Source of the DNA: Chloroflexota bacterium
GTDB lineage: Bacteria; Chloroflexota; UBA11872; VXOZ01
DNA length: 52,522 nucleotides
NCBI GenBank assembly: GCA_022824225.1
Contig: JAJEAH010000036.1
Coordinates: 1 to 52,522, forward strand
Reading direction: 5' to 3'
Shown here in pieces: positions 14,519-22,991 of this stretch. The notes under the pieces are model-generated. The model saw only the letters and a program-made list of their open reading frames with translations. It was not told where the DNA came from and ran no database searches. Position 1 is the stretch's first letter. Each line of letters opens with the position of its first letter. The position numbers and the translations under genes were made by a program.

Positions 14519-14892
14519 GTATCTGCCCTTCCTGGCGCGTAAACGCGTTGCCTCAGCGGCGCCGGGCCGCACGGTGTGTCCGCAGTTCGGGCTGCCGGGG
14601 CGCGTGCCGCCGTATCCGCCCTGTGCGCTTGCCGAATCCCTTTGTTTTTATTCTACTGCGGTTTTGGGCCGCGTGCCGGTTACGCTTGACAAAAACCCAC
14701 TACGCGGCACTGCGCTTGGCCCGCTGCGGCGCGTGGCCTGCCACGGCGCGTGGCCTGCCACGGCGAGGCTGCCGCCTTGACGTGGGTTTGATTCCGCCCG
14801 CGCGCTCCCGCTACGCTAGAGTTGCGCCTGGGGAACGGGCGCGCAAAACCGCAGGCAAGCACCGCCGCGAGCAGCGGCTGAGACGGAGCAAT
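14519..14892. other. GC-rich divergent intergenic region
   Basis: Separates the divergent dioxygenase and aroQ genes. It contains two tandem copies of the inverted repeat GCGTGGCCTGCCACGGC near 14730-14764. The aroQ frame stays open through this region back to 14314, but no protein similarity is visible upstream of 14893 and the extension overlaps the dioxygenase antisense. Confidence 0.5.
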
Positions 14893-15366
14893 ATGATGAC
14901 CGAACAACGACCCCCGCAACGCATTCTGGTGGTTGGCGGCCCGAATCTCAACCTATTCGGCCGCCGCCAGCCGGAGATCTACGGCACGGTGACGCTGAAT
15001 CAGATCCACGAACAGGTGACGAAAGAGGGCGCCAAGCTGGGCTACGAGGTGGCCTGCTTTCAATCCAACCACGAAGGCGCGGTGCTCGACTTCCTGCACG
15101 AGAACATCGATAGCGCCCAGGGCGCGCTGCTGAATCCTGCCGGCCTCACCCAGTACAGCCCGTCGCTCTTCGATGCGTTGAAGGCAATGCCGTTTCCCGT
15201 CATCGAGGTGCATCTTTCCAACCTGCACGCGCGGGAAGCCTGGCGGGGCCACTCCATCATCTCCGCGGCGGCCCGGGGCGTGGTGCAAGGCTTCGGCTGG
15301 TACGGCTACATCGTGGCCCTCTACGGCCTGGTGGGACTGATCAACGAGGTCCGGCCCGACGCGTAG
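14893..15366 (+). CDS. aroQ: Type II 3-dehydroquinate dehydratase
   Basis: A 157-residue AroQ-type enzyme of the shikimate pathway (3-dehydroquinate to 3-dehydroshikimate). GGPNLNLFGRRQPEIYG (residues 15-31) holds the active-site arginine and tyrosine loop. FQSNHEG and VIEVHLSN (H107, the catalytic histidine) are present, as is the C-terminal R-x-HS motif. One departure: the substrate-contact motif NPGAYTHTS of the family reads NPAGLTQYS here, with Gln87 where a second active-site histidine is expected. The enzyme may be altered in activity or belong to a divergent branch. Start ATG 14893 follows GGAG. No other aromatic-pathway gene is nearby. Confidence 0.88.
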   Translation: MMTEQRPPQRILVVGGPNLNLFGRRQPEIYGTVTLNQIHEQVTKEGAKLGYEVACFQSNHEGAVLDFLHENIDSAQGALLNPAGLTQYSPSLFDALKAMPFPVIEVHLSNLHAREAWRGHSIISAAARGVVQGFGWYGYIVALYGLVGLINEVRPDA

Positions 15367-15370
15367 CGCT

Positions 15371-15496
15371 ACCGCCAAGGCCGCTGGTGCTGCCGCCGAG
15401 ACCGCTGGCGTTGCCGCCGAGACCGCTGGCGCTGCCGCCGAGACTGCTGGCGCTGCCGCCGAGACCGCTGGCGCTGCCGCCGAGACCGCTGGCGTT
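15371..15496. repeat. 21-bp tandem repeat, six copies
   Basis: Six head-to-tail copies of GCCGCCGAGACCGCTGGCG plus GT or CT (21 bp), starting four bases after the aroQ stop codon. Copy one is the most diverged. The period is a multiple of three, so all frames stay open and spurious heptapeptide ORFs arise on both strands. There is no ribosome-binding site or gene. Confidence 0.85.
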
Positions 15497-15614
15497 GCCG
15501 CTGTGCGATTGTCCAACGCGTGGTTTCGACAGGTACCGGTCAAGCCCGCCACGCAGCAGACCGTAGACCGGGCTTGGCCCCGACGCGATAGGGCTGCCGG
15601 TGCACGGGCTCATC

Positions 15615-15960
15615 GACTGTACCGGCGGCGAGTCCCGTTCGCGCTGAGCCTGTCGCAGCGCCGCCGCAAGCCCACACCTATGCCGTTCGCACTGAGCCCG
15701 TCGAAGTGCCGCCCCCGGTCCGCACCCATCCCGTTCGCACTGAGCTTGTCGAAGTGCCGCCCCCGGTCCGCACCCATCCCGTTCGCACTGAGCTTGTCGA
15801 AGTGCCGCCCCCAGCCCGCACACCCACCGTTCGCACTGAGCACTTGGATCCTTCGAAAAGCTCAGGACAGACAAGCTCAGTTCAGGCTTGTCGAAGCGCT
15901 GGCCCAAGCCCACACTTATCCCGTTCGCACTGAGCCCGTCGAAGTGCCGCCCCCCGGCCC
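15615..15960. repeat. 48-bp tandem array of CCGTTCGC-CTGAGC-GTCGAAGTG repeats
   Basis: An array of a dispersed repeat, core CCGTTCGCACTGAGCTTGTC followed by GAAGTGCCGCCCCC and a GC-rich tail. Copies at 15731 and 15779 are exactly 48 bp apart and almost identical; others are diverged. Open frames such as 'MPFALSPSKCRPRSAPIPF' come from the repeat itself. The spacers are also repeated, so this is not a CRISPR array. Confidence 0.85.
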
Positions 15961-16180
15961 CAATAGTGTCGCATTAAAGTCGCAAGCCAGGATCAGATTG
16001 CCGCTACCCGGACTGTCAACTACGGCAGGGGCACGACAATTCGTACGCACTGGTGTTGGGGCACGACTTGTCGTGCCCCTACACCATTGCGACAACGTTG
16101 CCATTGCGTAAGCAAGGCAGTTTCGCCCCACTTGACTCAGTGTCTGAGCTTAATGCGACAACATTGCCCCCGGCCCGCAC
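15961..16180. repeat. Spacer with short inverted and direct repeats inside the array
   Basis: Less repetitive DNA between two arrays. It contains GGGGCACGACAATTCGT and a related GGGGCACGACTTGTCGTGCC (near 16026-16078), a palindrome of the 'GGGGCACGAC-GTCGTGCCCC' type, plus two copies of GCGACAAC(A/G)TTG (16088 and 16156). No gene is seen. Confidence 0.5.
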
Positions 16181-16700
16181 CCACCGTTCGCGCTGAGCAC
16201 TTCGACGGGCTCAGTGCAGGCTTGTCGAAGCGCCTTAACCGGCCCCTACCCCCACCGTTCGCGCTGAGCCTGTCGAAGCGCTGGCCCAAGCCCAGACCTA
16301 TCCCGTTCGCGCTGAGCACTTCGACTGGCTCAGTACAGGCTTGTCAAAGCGCTGGCCCTAAAGCCCCGTGCGCGTCTCTTGTCTTATGAGCACGCGGAAT
16401 AAGAGCACTGCGCTGGGGGTGGCCGCTCTTGTCCTGCACCCTAGATTCCTCGCTGCTCTCGGAATGACAGTATCCGTTCGCACTGAGCTTGTCGAAGTGC
16501 CAGCCCCCAGCCCGCACACCCACCGTTCGCACTGAGCTTGTCGAAGTGCCGCCCCCAGCCCGCACACGCACCGTTCGCACTGAGCTTGTCGAAGTGCCGC
16601 CCCCAGCCCGCACCCATCCCGTTCGCGCTGAGCTTGTCGCAGTGCCGCCGCAAGCCCGCACCCATCCCGTTCGCACTGAGCTTGTCGAAGTGCATACCGC
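16180..16700. repeat. Second CTGAGC-GTCGAAG repeat array
   Basis: Further copies of the same family in mixed orientation (16188-16345), one inverted CATTCCGAG-type element (ATTCCTCGCTGCTCTCGGAA at 16444-16468), then about five near-regular copies between 16470 and 16697. The array ends just before the stop codon of the MBL-cupin gene. No gene is visible. Confidence 0.85.
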
Positions 16701-16717
16701 CCGCCGCAAGCAACCGG

Positions 16718-17782
16718 TCAAGACTCCCGGTCCCAATAGTCCACCGCATCCTCATTGCGAAAGATCCGGCGCACGCGGCGCATATTCACCTTGTCGGAAT
16801 TGGGATACTCGCTCACGTCCCCGTTGGCAATATCGCTCAGGAGCAGCAGCGTGCACGGCGCCGCGCCCTCATTGACATACTGGTGGTCGCCGTTCGGGCC
16901 CGGCGGATATGCGATGAAGTCCCCGGCCCGCAGCCCAAAGTCGCCCCGCGAAGTCCGCAGCGTGCACGTGCCTGCCAGCACCACGCCGAGTTCTTCCTCA
17001 TAGTGATGGAAGTGGAGCGGAAAGCCCTGCTTGCCCGGGTCCAGGCGCACAACCTGGTAGCCCAGGCGCCGCGCGCCGATGAGGGGGTCGATGTCTTTGA
17101 AAACGTAGCCGAAGTCGCCGGGCGCTTCCCGCGTCTGCCACGCCATTTCGTCCAGGTTGATGCGGTTGCTGTAGATGTCGGTGCGCGCCTCCAACATGGC
17201 CAGCAGCGCGTCGCGGGCGCCGCGGCAGACCGAGTGGCCGTCGCCCAGCAGCAGCGCGTCGAGCCGCGGCAGCGCCAGCAGCTTGCGCACCTGCAGCGCG
17301 GCCCGGGCCGGGTCGGCCAGCGCATGCTCCGCGCCCAGCGTCAGCGCTCCCACGGGATGGCCCCAAATGAAGTCCCCGATGAAGGCCGCGCGTCCGCCGC
17401 GCCACAGCAGCGCGATCTCGCCCGGACTCTTGCCGTGCTCCAGGTGCAGCGCCCGCAAGTCGGGCACGATCTCCTCGCCGTCGGCTACCGTGCGGTCGAC
17501 GGCCAGCGAGAAGAGCGGCGCGTCCGCCGCGTGGGCTGCGATGCGCGCGCCGGTGCGTTCTTGTAGAGCCGCCGCGTCCCGCTCATGGTCGCGATTGGTC
17601 AGCACGATGAGGGCCGCGCCGCCCAGAGCGTCGAGTTGCGCCGCGTCACCGGCGCTCATGGGCACCGGATCGATGAGGATGTTCCCCTCCGCCCGCACCC
17701 ACAGGAAACCGTTGAAGTCGAATTGCTTTTCTTCATCGAAGACCGACCAAGTGTAGAGATCGTCGAACAGCGCCTGCTTCAC
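16718..17782 (-). CDS. Metallo-beta-lactamase-like/cupin fusion protein
   Basis: A 354-residue two-domain protein. Residues 1-210 resemble a degenerate metallo-beta-lactamase fold: NGFLWVRAEGNILIDP (strand pair), LTNRDHERDAAAL in place of the HxHxDH loop, FIGDFIWGHPVG, and LLLGDGHSV. Metal ligands are only partly kept. Residues 225-330 are a cupin: FPLHFHHYEEELGVVLAGTC carries the HxH(x)nE metal motif, followed by GDFIAYPPGPNGDHQYVN, which supplies the final histidine. MBL-like proteins with the TNRDHxRDA motif are a known but uncharacterised branch. Whether the MBL half is catalytic is doubtful; the cupin half looks intact. The upstream ATG at 17782 follows GGAAAGGAG. Confidence 0.78.
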   Translation of the reverse strand: MKQALFDDLYTWSVFDEEKQFDFNGFLWVRAEGNILIDPVPMSAGDAAQLDALGGAALIVLTNRDHERDAAALQERTGARIAAHAADAPLFSLAVDRTVADGEEIVPDLRALHLEHGKSPGEIALLWRGGRAAFIGDFIWGHPVGALTLGAEHALADPARAALQVRKLLALPRLDALLLGDGHSVCRGARDALLAMLEARTDIYSNRINLDEMAWQTREAPGDFGYVFKDIDPLIGARRLGYQVVRLDPGKQGFPLHFHHYEEELGVVLAGTCTLRTSRGDFGLRAGDFIAYPPGPNGDHQYVNEGAAPCTLLLLSDIANGDVSEYPNSDKVNMRRVRRIFRNEDAVDYWDRES

Positions 17783-18160
17783 CGCGTTGGCTCCTTTCCC
17801 CGGACTCTAGAGTGAGACTTGGCAGAATCGTGTGAAACTTCTCGCTTGTGGGCGCGTTGTGCCGCCGCGCGCCGCGTGAACTATGCGCGGAGCTCGCGCC
17901 GGGCGGCTTGCGGCCGGGGCGAAACCGTGCCTTGCCAACGGGGTTTCTTGCGGGATGTGGGTCGCACAAAACAGCGCAGTCGGTCTGGGAGCGGAGCTAG
18001 GCCGGCTTGCCTGCCGCCCGTGCGGCGGGTAACGCTGTGCGTGGTCATGCCGGTCGCGGCGGCTTCGGAGACCCAACGAGCGCAAGCGCAAAGCCCGTCC
18101 AGCCGCTCAGGAACGAGTGTGCGTAGGGGAACTGCATTGTCCCGCAGGCCGGGACCGACA
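17783..18160. other. Intergenic region, nothing recognisable
   Basis: A 378-base GC-rich gap between two minus-strand genes. Open frames on either strand lack start signals and conserved sequence. There is no repeat family member here beyond short GC-rich runs. It must contain the promoter for the MBL-cupin gene. Confidence 0.4.
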
Positions 18161-18955
18161 CTATTGCCACACGGGGCCTTTCTCGAACATGCCCGGCTGT
18201 TGCTGGGCGCCGTCCACCGCGATGTTCGTGCCGTTGATCCAACTGCCGGCGGGCGAAGCGACGAACACCACCGCCCGCGCCACCTCCTCGGCCGTGCCCA
18301 GGCGGCCCAGGGGATATTCCTCCACGGCGAACTTGCCGAAACCCGCCGGGTCCTCGTGCTGCCGCCGCGCCCAGCCGCCGCCGGGAAAGAGGATCGACCC
18401 GGGGCTGACGGTGTTTACGCGGATGTTGTCCGGCCCGAGTTCCATGGCCAGCGCGCCGCTCACGAAGACTTCCGCCGCCTTGGCCGCGCCGTACTGGCTG
18501 CCGGGCGCGGGTTTCAGTCCCGAAATCGACGAGATGATGACGATGGCGCCGCTGCGCCGCCGGCGCATGTGGGGCACCGCCGCCCGCGAGGTGCGCACGG
18601 CATGGAAGAGATTGAGATCGAACGTTTCAACCCATTCCTCGTCCGTCGAGCCCATCAACCCTTTGCCCACGGAGCCGCCAACGTTGTTGACCAGCACGTC
18701 GATGCCGCCCAGGGCGTCGGCGCTGCCGTCGATGAACGCTTCCACCTCGTCGCGCTTGGTCACGTCCACAGCCATGCCGTGGGCGTCCACGCCCAGGGCG
18801 CGGATTTCCGCCAGGGTGGCTTCCAGGGTCTCGCTGCCGCGCGCGCAGATAGCCACGGCGGCGCCTTCCGCGGCGAACGTGAGGGCGGTCGCCCGCCCGA
18901 TACCCCGGCTGCCACCGGTGACGACGGCTACTTTGCCGGCTAGTCCTAAATCCAT
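18161..18955 (-). CDS. Short-chain dehydrogenase/reductase (SDR)
   Basis: A 264-residue classical SDR. GGSRGIG (residues 14-20) is the cofactor loop, NNVGG the NNAG motif, IISSISG holds the catalytic serine, and QYGAAKAA holds the Tyr-Lys pair. SPGSILFPGGGW is the substrate-loop region and WINGTNIAVDGAQQ the C-terminus. It catalyses an NAD(P)-dependent alcohol/ketone interconversion on an unknown substrate. Sequence and loops differ clearly from the SDR at 6466, so it is not a recent duplicate. It stands alone: both neighbours are separated by several hundred bases. Confidence 0.88.
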   Translation of the reverse strand: MDLGLAGKVAVVTGGSRGIGRATALTFAAEGAAVAICARGSETLEATLAEIRALGVDAHGMAVDVTKRDEVEAFIDGSADALGGIDVLVNNVGGSVGKGLMGSTDEEWVETFDLNLFHAVRTSRAAVPHMRRRRSGAIVIISSISGLKPAPGSQYGAAKAAEVFVSGALAMELGPDNIRVNTVSPGSILFPGGGWARRQHEDPAGFGKFAVEEYPLGRLGTAEEVARAVVFVASPAGSWINGTNIAVDGAQQQPGMFEKGPVWQ

Positions 18956-19243
18956 GGGATTGCCATCCTTTCCGTACGTGAAGAGGGGATGAGGGCCGCC
19001 TGGATCGTATCCGCCGGACTATGCGCTCCCTGTCCGGCCCCCTGGACTCCGGCCTGCGCCGGAGTGACGGTATTTGCGCCTAGCGGCGCCGGCGTGACCG
19101 TGCTTGCGCTTACTCACGCCGGGGTCACGGACACGCCGCCTGCTTTCGTCACAGTGACGGATTGGCCGGACTCTACCGTCGTCGTGAATGCCTTACCGCC
19201 GGCCTCTGTCCCAGCGCACGCCGCGCTGCGCGCGCGGAATGTC
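18956..19243. repeat. Spacer with CCGGCCTGCGCCGG-type palindromes
   Basis: About 290 bases between the SDR and leuB. It contains GGACTCCGGCCTGCGCCGGAG (19040-19062) and related 'GCGCCGGCGTGACCG' and 'CACGCCGGGGTCACGG' units, a family of short inverted repeats usual between genes. It has no coding content. Confidence 0.5.
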
Positions 19244-20323
19244 TTAGCCTATCCGTTCCAGCACGGCCTCGCCCATCTCCTGGGTGCCTACCGCGCGTTC
19301 GCCGGGGCCGCCGCGGGTCAGGTCCGGGGTGCGGTAGCCCGCTGCCAGCGTCCCTGCCACCGCGTCTTCCACGGCGGCCGCCTCCGCTTCCAGGCCCAAG
19401 GAGTGGCGCAACAGCATGGACACGGAGAGGATTGCCCCCAGGGGGTTCGCCTTATCCTGGCCGACGATGTCGGGGGCCGTGCCGTGCACCGGCTCGTAGA
19501 GCCCGCGCCGCCCTCGCCCCAGGCTCGCGCTGGGCAGCATGCCCAGGCTGCCCGCCAGCACCGAGGCTTCGTCCGACAATATGTCCCCAAACATGTTCTC
19601 CGTCACCATCACGTCGAAGCGCCCGGGATCGTTGATCAGGTGCATGGCGCAGGCGTCCACCAATATATGCTCCACGGTAACGTCGGGATAGTCCTGGGCC
19701 ACCTGCTCAGCGATCTCCCGCCACAGGCCGCTGCTGGCCAGCACGTTCGCCTTGTCCACCGAGGCCAGTTGCTTGCGGCGCTGCCGGGCCAGGTCGAAGC
19801 CCAGCCGGATGATGCGTTCCATCTCGCCGCTGGTGTAGGTCAGCGTGTCCTTGACGCGAATGCCCTGCTTGTTGGTGGAGCGTCCGCGCGGGCGGCCGAA
19901 GTAGAGCCCGCCGGTGAGTTCCCGCAGCACCAGCAGGTCCGTGCCTTCCACGATTTCGCGCTTCAGCGGCGAGGAGTCCACCAACGCCGCGAAGAGCTTC
20001 ACCGGGCGGAGGTTGGCGTAGAGGCGCAGTTCCTTGCGCAGGCGCAGCAGGCCGAATTCCGGCCGCGCTTCCGGCGGGCCCACGTCCCACTTGGGGCCGC
20101 CCACCGCGCCCAGGAGGATAGCGTCGGCCTGCTTGCACAACGCCAAGGTCGTGTCCGGCAGGGGTGTGCCGCTGCTATCGATGGCGTTGCCGCCAATGTT
20201 TCCGGACGCTGTCGTAAACGTGTGCCCGCGAGCAGTTGCGACGTGCTGTAGCACGCGCTCCCCCCAGGCGACTACTTCCACTCCGATCCCGTCTCCGGGC
20301 AAAACCGCAATCTGCGCCTTCAT
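19244..20323 (-). CDS. leuB: 3-isopropylmalate dehydrogenase
   Basis: A 359-residue enzyme of leucine synthesis that oxidatively decarboxylates 3-isopropylmalate with NAD. The N-terminus [10 protein letters not shown] is the family opening. [11 protein letters not shown], the substrate arginines in [42 protein letters not shown] (catalytic lysine) and [15 protein letters not shown] (Mg-binding aspartates) are all present, as is the NAD motif [10 protein letters not shown]. The start is ATG 20323, preceded by GGAG; a GTG five codons earlier lacks a proper spacing. It lies 81 bases downstream of the acetyltransferase gene, probably in one transcript. Confidence 0.95.
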   Translation of the reverse strand: MKAQIAVLPGDGIGVEVVAWGERVLQHVATARGHTFTTASGNIGGNAIDSSGTPLPDTTLALCKQADAILLGAVGGPKWDVGPPEARPEFGLLRLRKELRLYANLRPVKLFAALVDSSPLKREIVEGTDLLVLRELTGGLYFGRPRGRSTNKQGIRVKDTLTYTSGEMERIIRLGFDLARQRRKQLASVDKANVLASSGLWREIAEQVAQDYPDVTVEHILVDACAMHLINDPGRFDVMVTENMFGDILSDEASVLAGSLGMLPSASLGRGRRGLYEPVHGTAPDIVGQDKANPLGAILSVSMLLRHSLGLEAEAAAVEDAVAGTLAAGYRTPDLTRGGPGERAVGTQEMGEAVLERIG

Positions 20324-20404
20324 GTACGTCTCCAACACTGCACGTGTCTTTGCATGAGTTTCCCGCCCTGCCAGCCGCGATCTGCACCGGCAGACGGGTT
20401 CATC

Positions 20405-20911
20405 TCACGGGTCAGTTCTTGGGCGTTCCGCCGCCGCGAGGGGCTTTACCAGCGCGCCACGTTTCTCATAGTACCCAGCGCGGTGGAAGAACGCTAGGGC
20501 GGCGTGGTTGTCGTCCACCACGATAGTCGTGAGCGCCGCCATCCGGTTGCGCCGTGCCCAGCGTTCCGCCGCTTGGAGCAAGCGCGCGCCAACGCCCCGG
20601 CGGCGATGGTTGGCGGCAACAGCCAGGGCCCGGATGCGCGCCTGCCGCGGTCCGTCTTCTCGCGTCGTGCCAGCGGTGAGGGCAATCATGCCGATAGCGC
20701 GCTCTTGCACCTGCCCCGTCCCGGCCGTCACCGCCACCAGACGCAGCGCGTCGGCAACCGTGGCGCCGCCCGCGCCGCCGGGACTGGCGGCAAACAGGCG
20801 CCGCGCCAGCGGCAGCGACGCCGCGACGACCTCGCGCTCCAACATGCGGACCTCCGCCGCGTCTCCGGCGCGGGCCGCTCGGATCGTTATCTCCGCCATA
20901 GCTATGCCCAT
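20405..20911 (-). CDS. GNAT-family N-acetyltransferase
   Basis: A 168-residue GNAT protein. Acetyl-CoA binding is shown by IRALAVAANHRRRGVGARLLQAA (motif A, R/Q-x-x-G-x-G/A), followed by MAALTTIVVDDNHAALAFFHRAGYYEKRG (motif B), which is the usual C-terminal signature. The substrate is unknown. The start is uncertain: ATG at 20911 and at 20899 are both possible, neither has a strong ribosome-binding site, and the open frame continues to 21136 without further domain. It reads toward leuB and is divergent from the RNase J gene. Confidence 0.82.
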   Translation of the reverse strand: MGIAMAEITIRAARAGDAAEVRMLEREVVAASLPLARRLFAASPGGAGGATVADALRLVAVTAGTGQVQERAIGMIALTAGTTREDGPRQARIRALAVAANHRRRGVGARLLQAAERWARRNRMAALTTIVVDDNHAALAFFHRAGYYEKRGALVKPLAAAERPRTDP

Positions 20912-21159
20912 GCTGTTGCCGGCGCCGGTCGGTTGCCGGCCGGGAACGCCGGTTGCTTCTCTTGCGGCGAGGCGCGCGACGCTTCCGTCCCCCTCCACCA
21001 ATGATAGAGCAACGGGGGATTCGGGCCCGGCGGCCCGCCTTCCTTGACGCCCCGCCCGTGGGCGTCCATGATGGATATAGCTATTCCGCAGCGTTGCTGC
21101 GGCCGTTCGTCGATATACTGTCCGCCCAATCGCCAACTGGATATATACCTTAATACCCT

Positions 21160-22818
21160 ATGTCACCTGACAAGAACCTCCGCATCATCCCGCTGGGCGG
21201 TCTGGGTGAAATCGCCAAGAACTGCATGGTGCTGGAGTACGGCGACGATATCATCCTCATCGACGCCGGCGTGATGTTTCCCGAAGACGAGATGTTGGGC
21301 ATCGACTTGGTCATCCCCGACATCTCCTATCTGGAAGACAAGCGAGACCGCATCCGGGCCATTATCATCACCCACGGGCACGAAGACCACACCGGCTCAC
21401 TGCCCTACTTCCTGCGCACCATCAACGCGCCCATCTACGGCACCCGGCTCACGCTGGGCTTGCTGGAGGTCAAGCTCAAGGAGCATGGCCTGTTAGAGCA
21501 GGTTCAGATGCGGGAGATCGCCCCCGGCGACCAGATTGAGTTGGGCCCGTTCCGCTTCGAGTTCTTCCACATGTGCCACAGTATCCCCGACGGCGTGGGT
21601 ATGGCAATCTATACACCCGTCGGCCTGGTGGTGCACTCCGGCGACTTCAAGTTCGACTATACGCCGGTGGATGGCGAGCTTTCCGACATCTGGCGGCTGG
21701 CGAAGTACGCCCAGGAGGGCGTGCGGTTGCTGCTCTCCGACAGCACCCGCGCCGACCGGCCCGGCTACACGCCCTCGGAGCGCGTCATCTACGATTGCTT
21801 TGCGGAGGTCTTTGCGGAAGCGCGGGGCCGCATCATCGTTACCACGTTCGCGTCGTTGATTTCCCGCGTGCAGCAGGTGGTGGATATTGCCGACGAGTTC
21901 GACCGCAGCATCTGCGTAACCGGGCGCAACATGGTGCAAAACGTGAATATGGCCATGCAGCTTGGGTACCTGGACGTGCCGGCCAACATGCTCGTGCGCC
22001 CGGACCGCCTCCACGAATTCGACACGCGTGAGGTGGTCGTCATCACCACGGGCAGCCAAGGGGAGCCGACCTCCGCCTTGGGCCGCATCGCCAACCGCGA
22101 CCATCACCACGTCAACATCGAGGCGGACGATACGGTCATCATCTCCGCCAGTCCCATTCCGGGCAACGAGGCGTTGGTGGCCAAGACCATCGACAAGCTC
22201 TTCCGCCAGGGCGCCGACGTGCTCTACGACCGCGTGGCCAACGTGCACGTCTCCGGCCACGGCGCGCAGGAAGAGCTCAAGACCCTCATCAGCATCTTGC
22301 GGCCGGAAGCGTTCATACCCATTCACGGGGGCTATCAGCACCTGATGCACCACGCGCGCCTGGCGGGGGAGTTGGGCGTGGCCAGCGAAAACATCATCGT
22401 GGCCGAGGACGGCGACATCATCGAGTTGAGCGCCGACGAGATTCGCAAGGTGGACCGGGTGCAGGCCGGCTACGTGTTCGTGGACGGCCTCGGCGTGGGC
22501 GACGTGAGCCAGAGCGTCCTGCGCGACCGCCAGCACCTCTCTCAAGACGGCATTTTCATCATCGCCGTGACCATAGACCGGGAAACCGGGCACGTGCTCT
22601 CGGGCCCGGACATCATCTCGCGCGGGTTCATGCAGGTGGGCCTGGAGATGATGATTGAAAAAGCCCGGCAGCGTCTGTATAATAGCTTGGAAGACGACCT
22701 TGGCCCCCGGGTCGAGGTGCGCCAAGTGCAGGACCGCATCCGTGACGTGGTTTCCAAGTTCGTCTACGCTGAGACCCGCCGCAGACCGATGATACTCCCC
22801 GTTGTGACCGAAGTCTGA
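21160..22818 (+). CDS. rnj: Ribonuclease J
   Basis: A 552-residue RNase J, which has both endo- and 5'-3' exonuclease activity on RNA and is central to mRNA decay and rRNA maturation in bacteria lacking RNase E. The metallo-beta-lactamase motif THGHEDHTG places zinc ligands at H72, H74, D76 and H77. The beta-CASP domain follows (LLSDSTRADRPGYTPSE, TTGSQGEPTSALGRIA, HVSGHGAQEELKTL, PIHGGYQHL). The C-terminal domain (residues 450-552) is complete. The length is as expected for the family. A short spacer of 173 bases separates it from ftsK, a common neighbour in several phyla. Confidence 0.96.
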   Translation: MSPDKNLRIIPLGGLGEIAKNCMVLEYGDDIILIDAGVMFPEDEMLGIDLVIPDISYLEDKRDRIRAIIITHGHEDHTGSLPYFLRTINAPIYGTRLTLGLLEVKLKEHGLLEQVQMREIAPGDQIELGPFRFEFFHMCHSIPDGVGMAIYTPVGLVVHSGDFKFDYTPVDGELSDIWRLAKYAQEGVRLLLSDSTRADRPGYTPSERVIYDCFAEVFAEARGRIIVTTFASLISRVQQVVDIADEFDRSICVTGRNMVQNVNMAMQLGYLDVPANMLVRPDRLHEFDTREVVVITTGSQGEPTSALGRIANRDHHHVNIEADDTVIISASPIPGNEALVAKTIDKLFRQGADVLYDRVANVHVSGHGAQEELKTLISILRPEAFIPIHGGYQHLMHHARLAGELGVASENIIVAEDGDIIELSADEIRKVDRVQAGYVFVDGLGVGDVSQSVLRDRQHLSQDGIFIIAVTIDRETGHVLSGPDIISRGFMQVGLEMMIEKARQRLYNSLEDDLGPRVEVRQVQDRIRDVVSKFVYAETRRRPMILPVVTEV

Positions 22819-22991
22819 TTCGCGCCGCTCCGGACCAATTTCGCGCCCGCCGTTTGCTTCGCCCCTGCGGCGCACTTCCACTTCCGCCGCTCTGCCGCAT
22901 TGCACGTGCATCCACATCCGTAGTGCGTATTGGCTGCCGCTTCCCGCCGGTGTGCACCATTGATCCCGCGCCGTGAGGAGTCTTTCCCCCT

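Noticed and set aside
14307-14892. Long N-terminal extension of AroQ
   Set aside because: The frame is open to 14314, but the extension is antisense to the dioxygenase gene and crosses inverted repeats. AroQ similarity and a Shine-Dalgarno begin at 14893.
15615-16700. Regularly spaced repeats resembling a CRISPR array
   Set aside because: The DNA between cores is itself repeated and of the same GC-rich motif, orientation changes within the array, and no cas gene is present.
18117-18992. Plus-strand open frames over the SDR at 18161-18955
   Set aside because: They are antisense shadows; the minus-strand frame has every SDR motif in place.
21493-22917. Long antisense open frame over RNase J, and similar ones over ftsK (23037-24734), the ketosynthase (25423-27033) and the dehydratase (4325-5554)
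   Set aside because: GC-rich codon bias keeps antisense frames open. Their translations are rich in His, Arg, Gly and Asp, have no conserved motifs, and lie opposite genes with strong family signatures.
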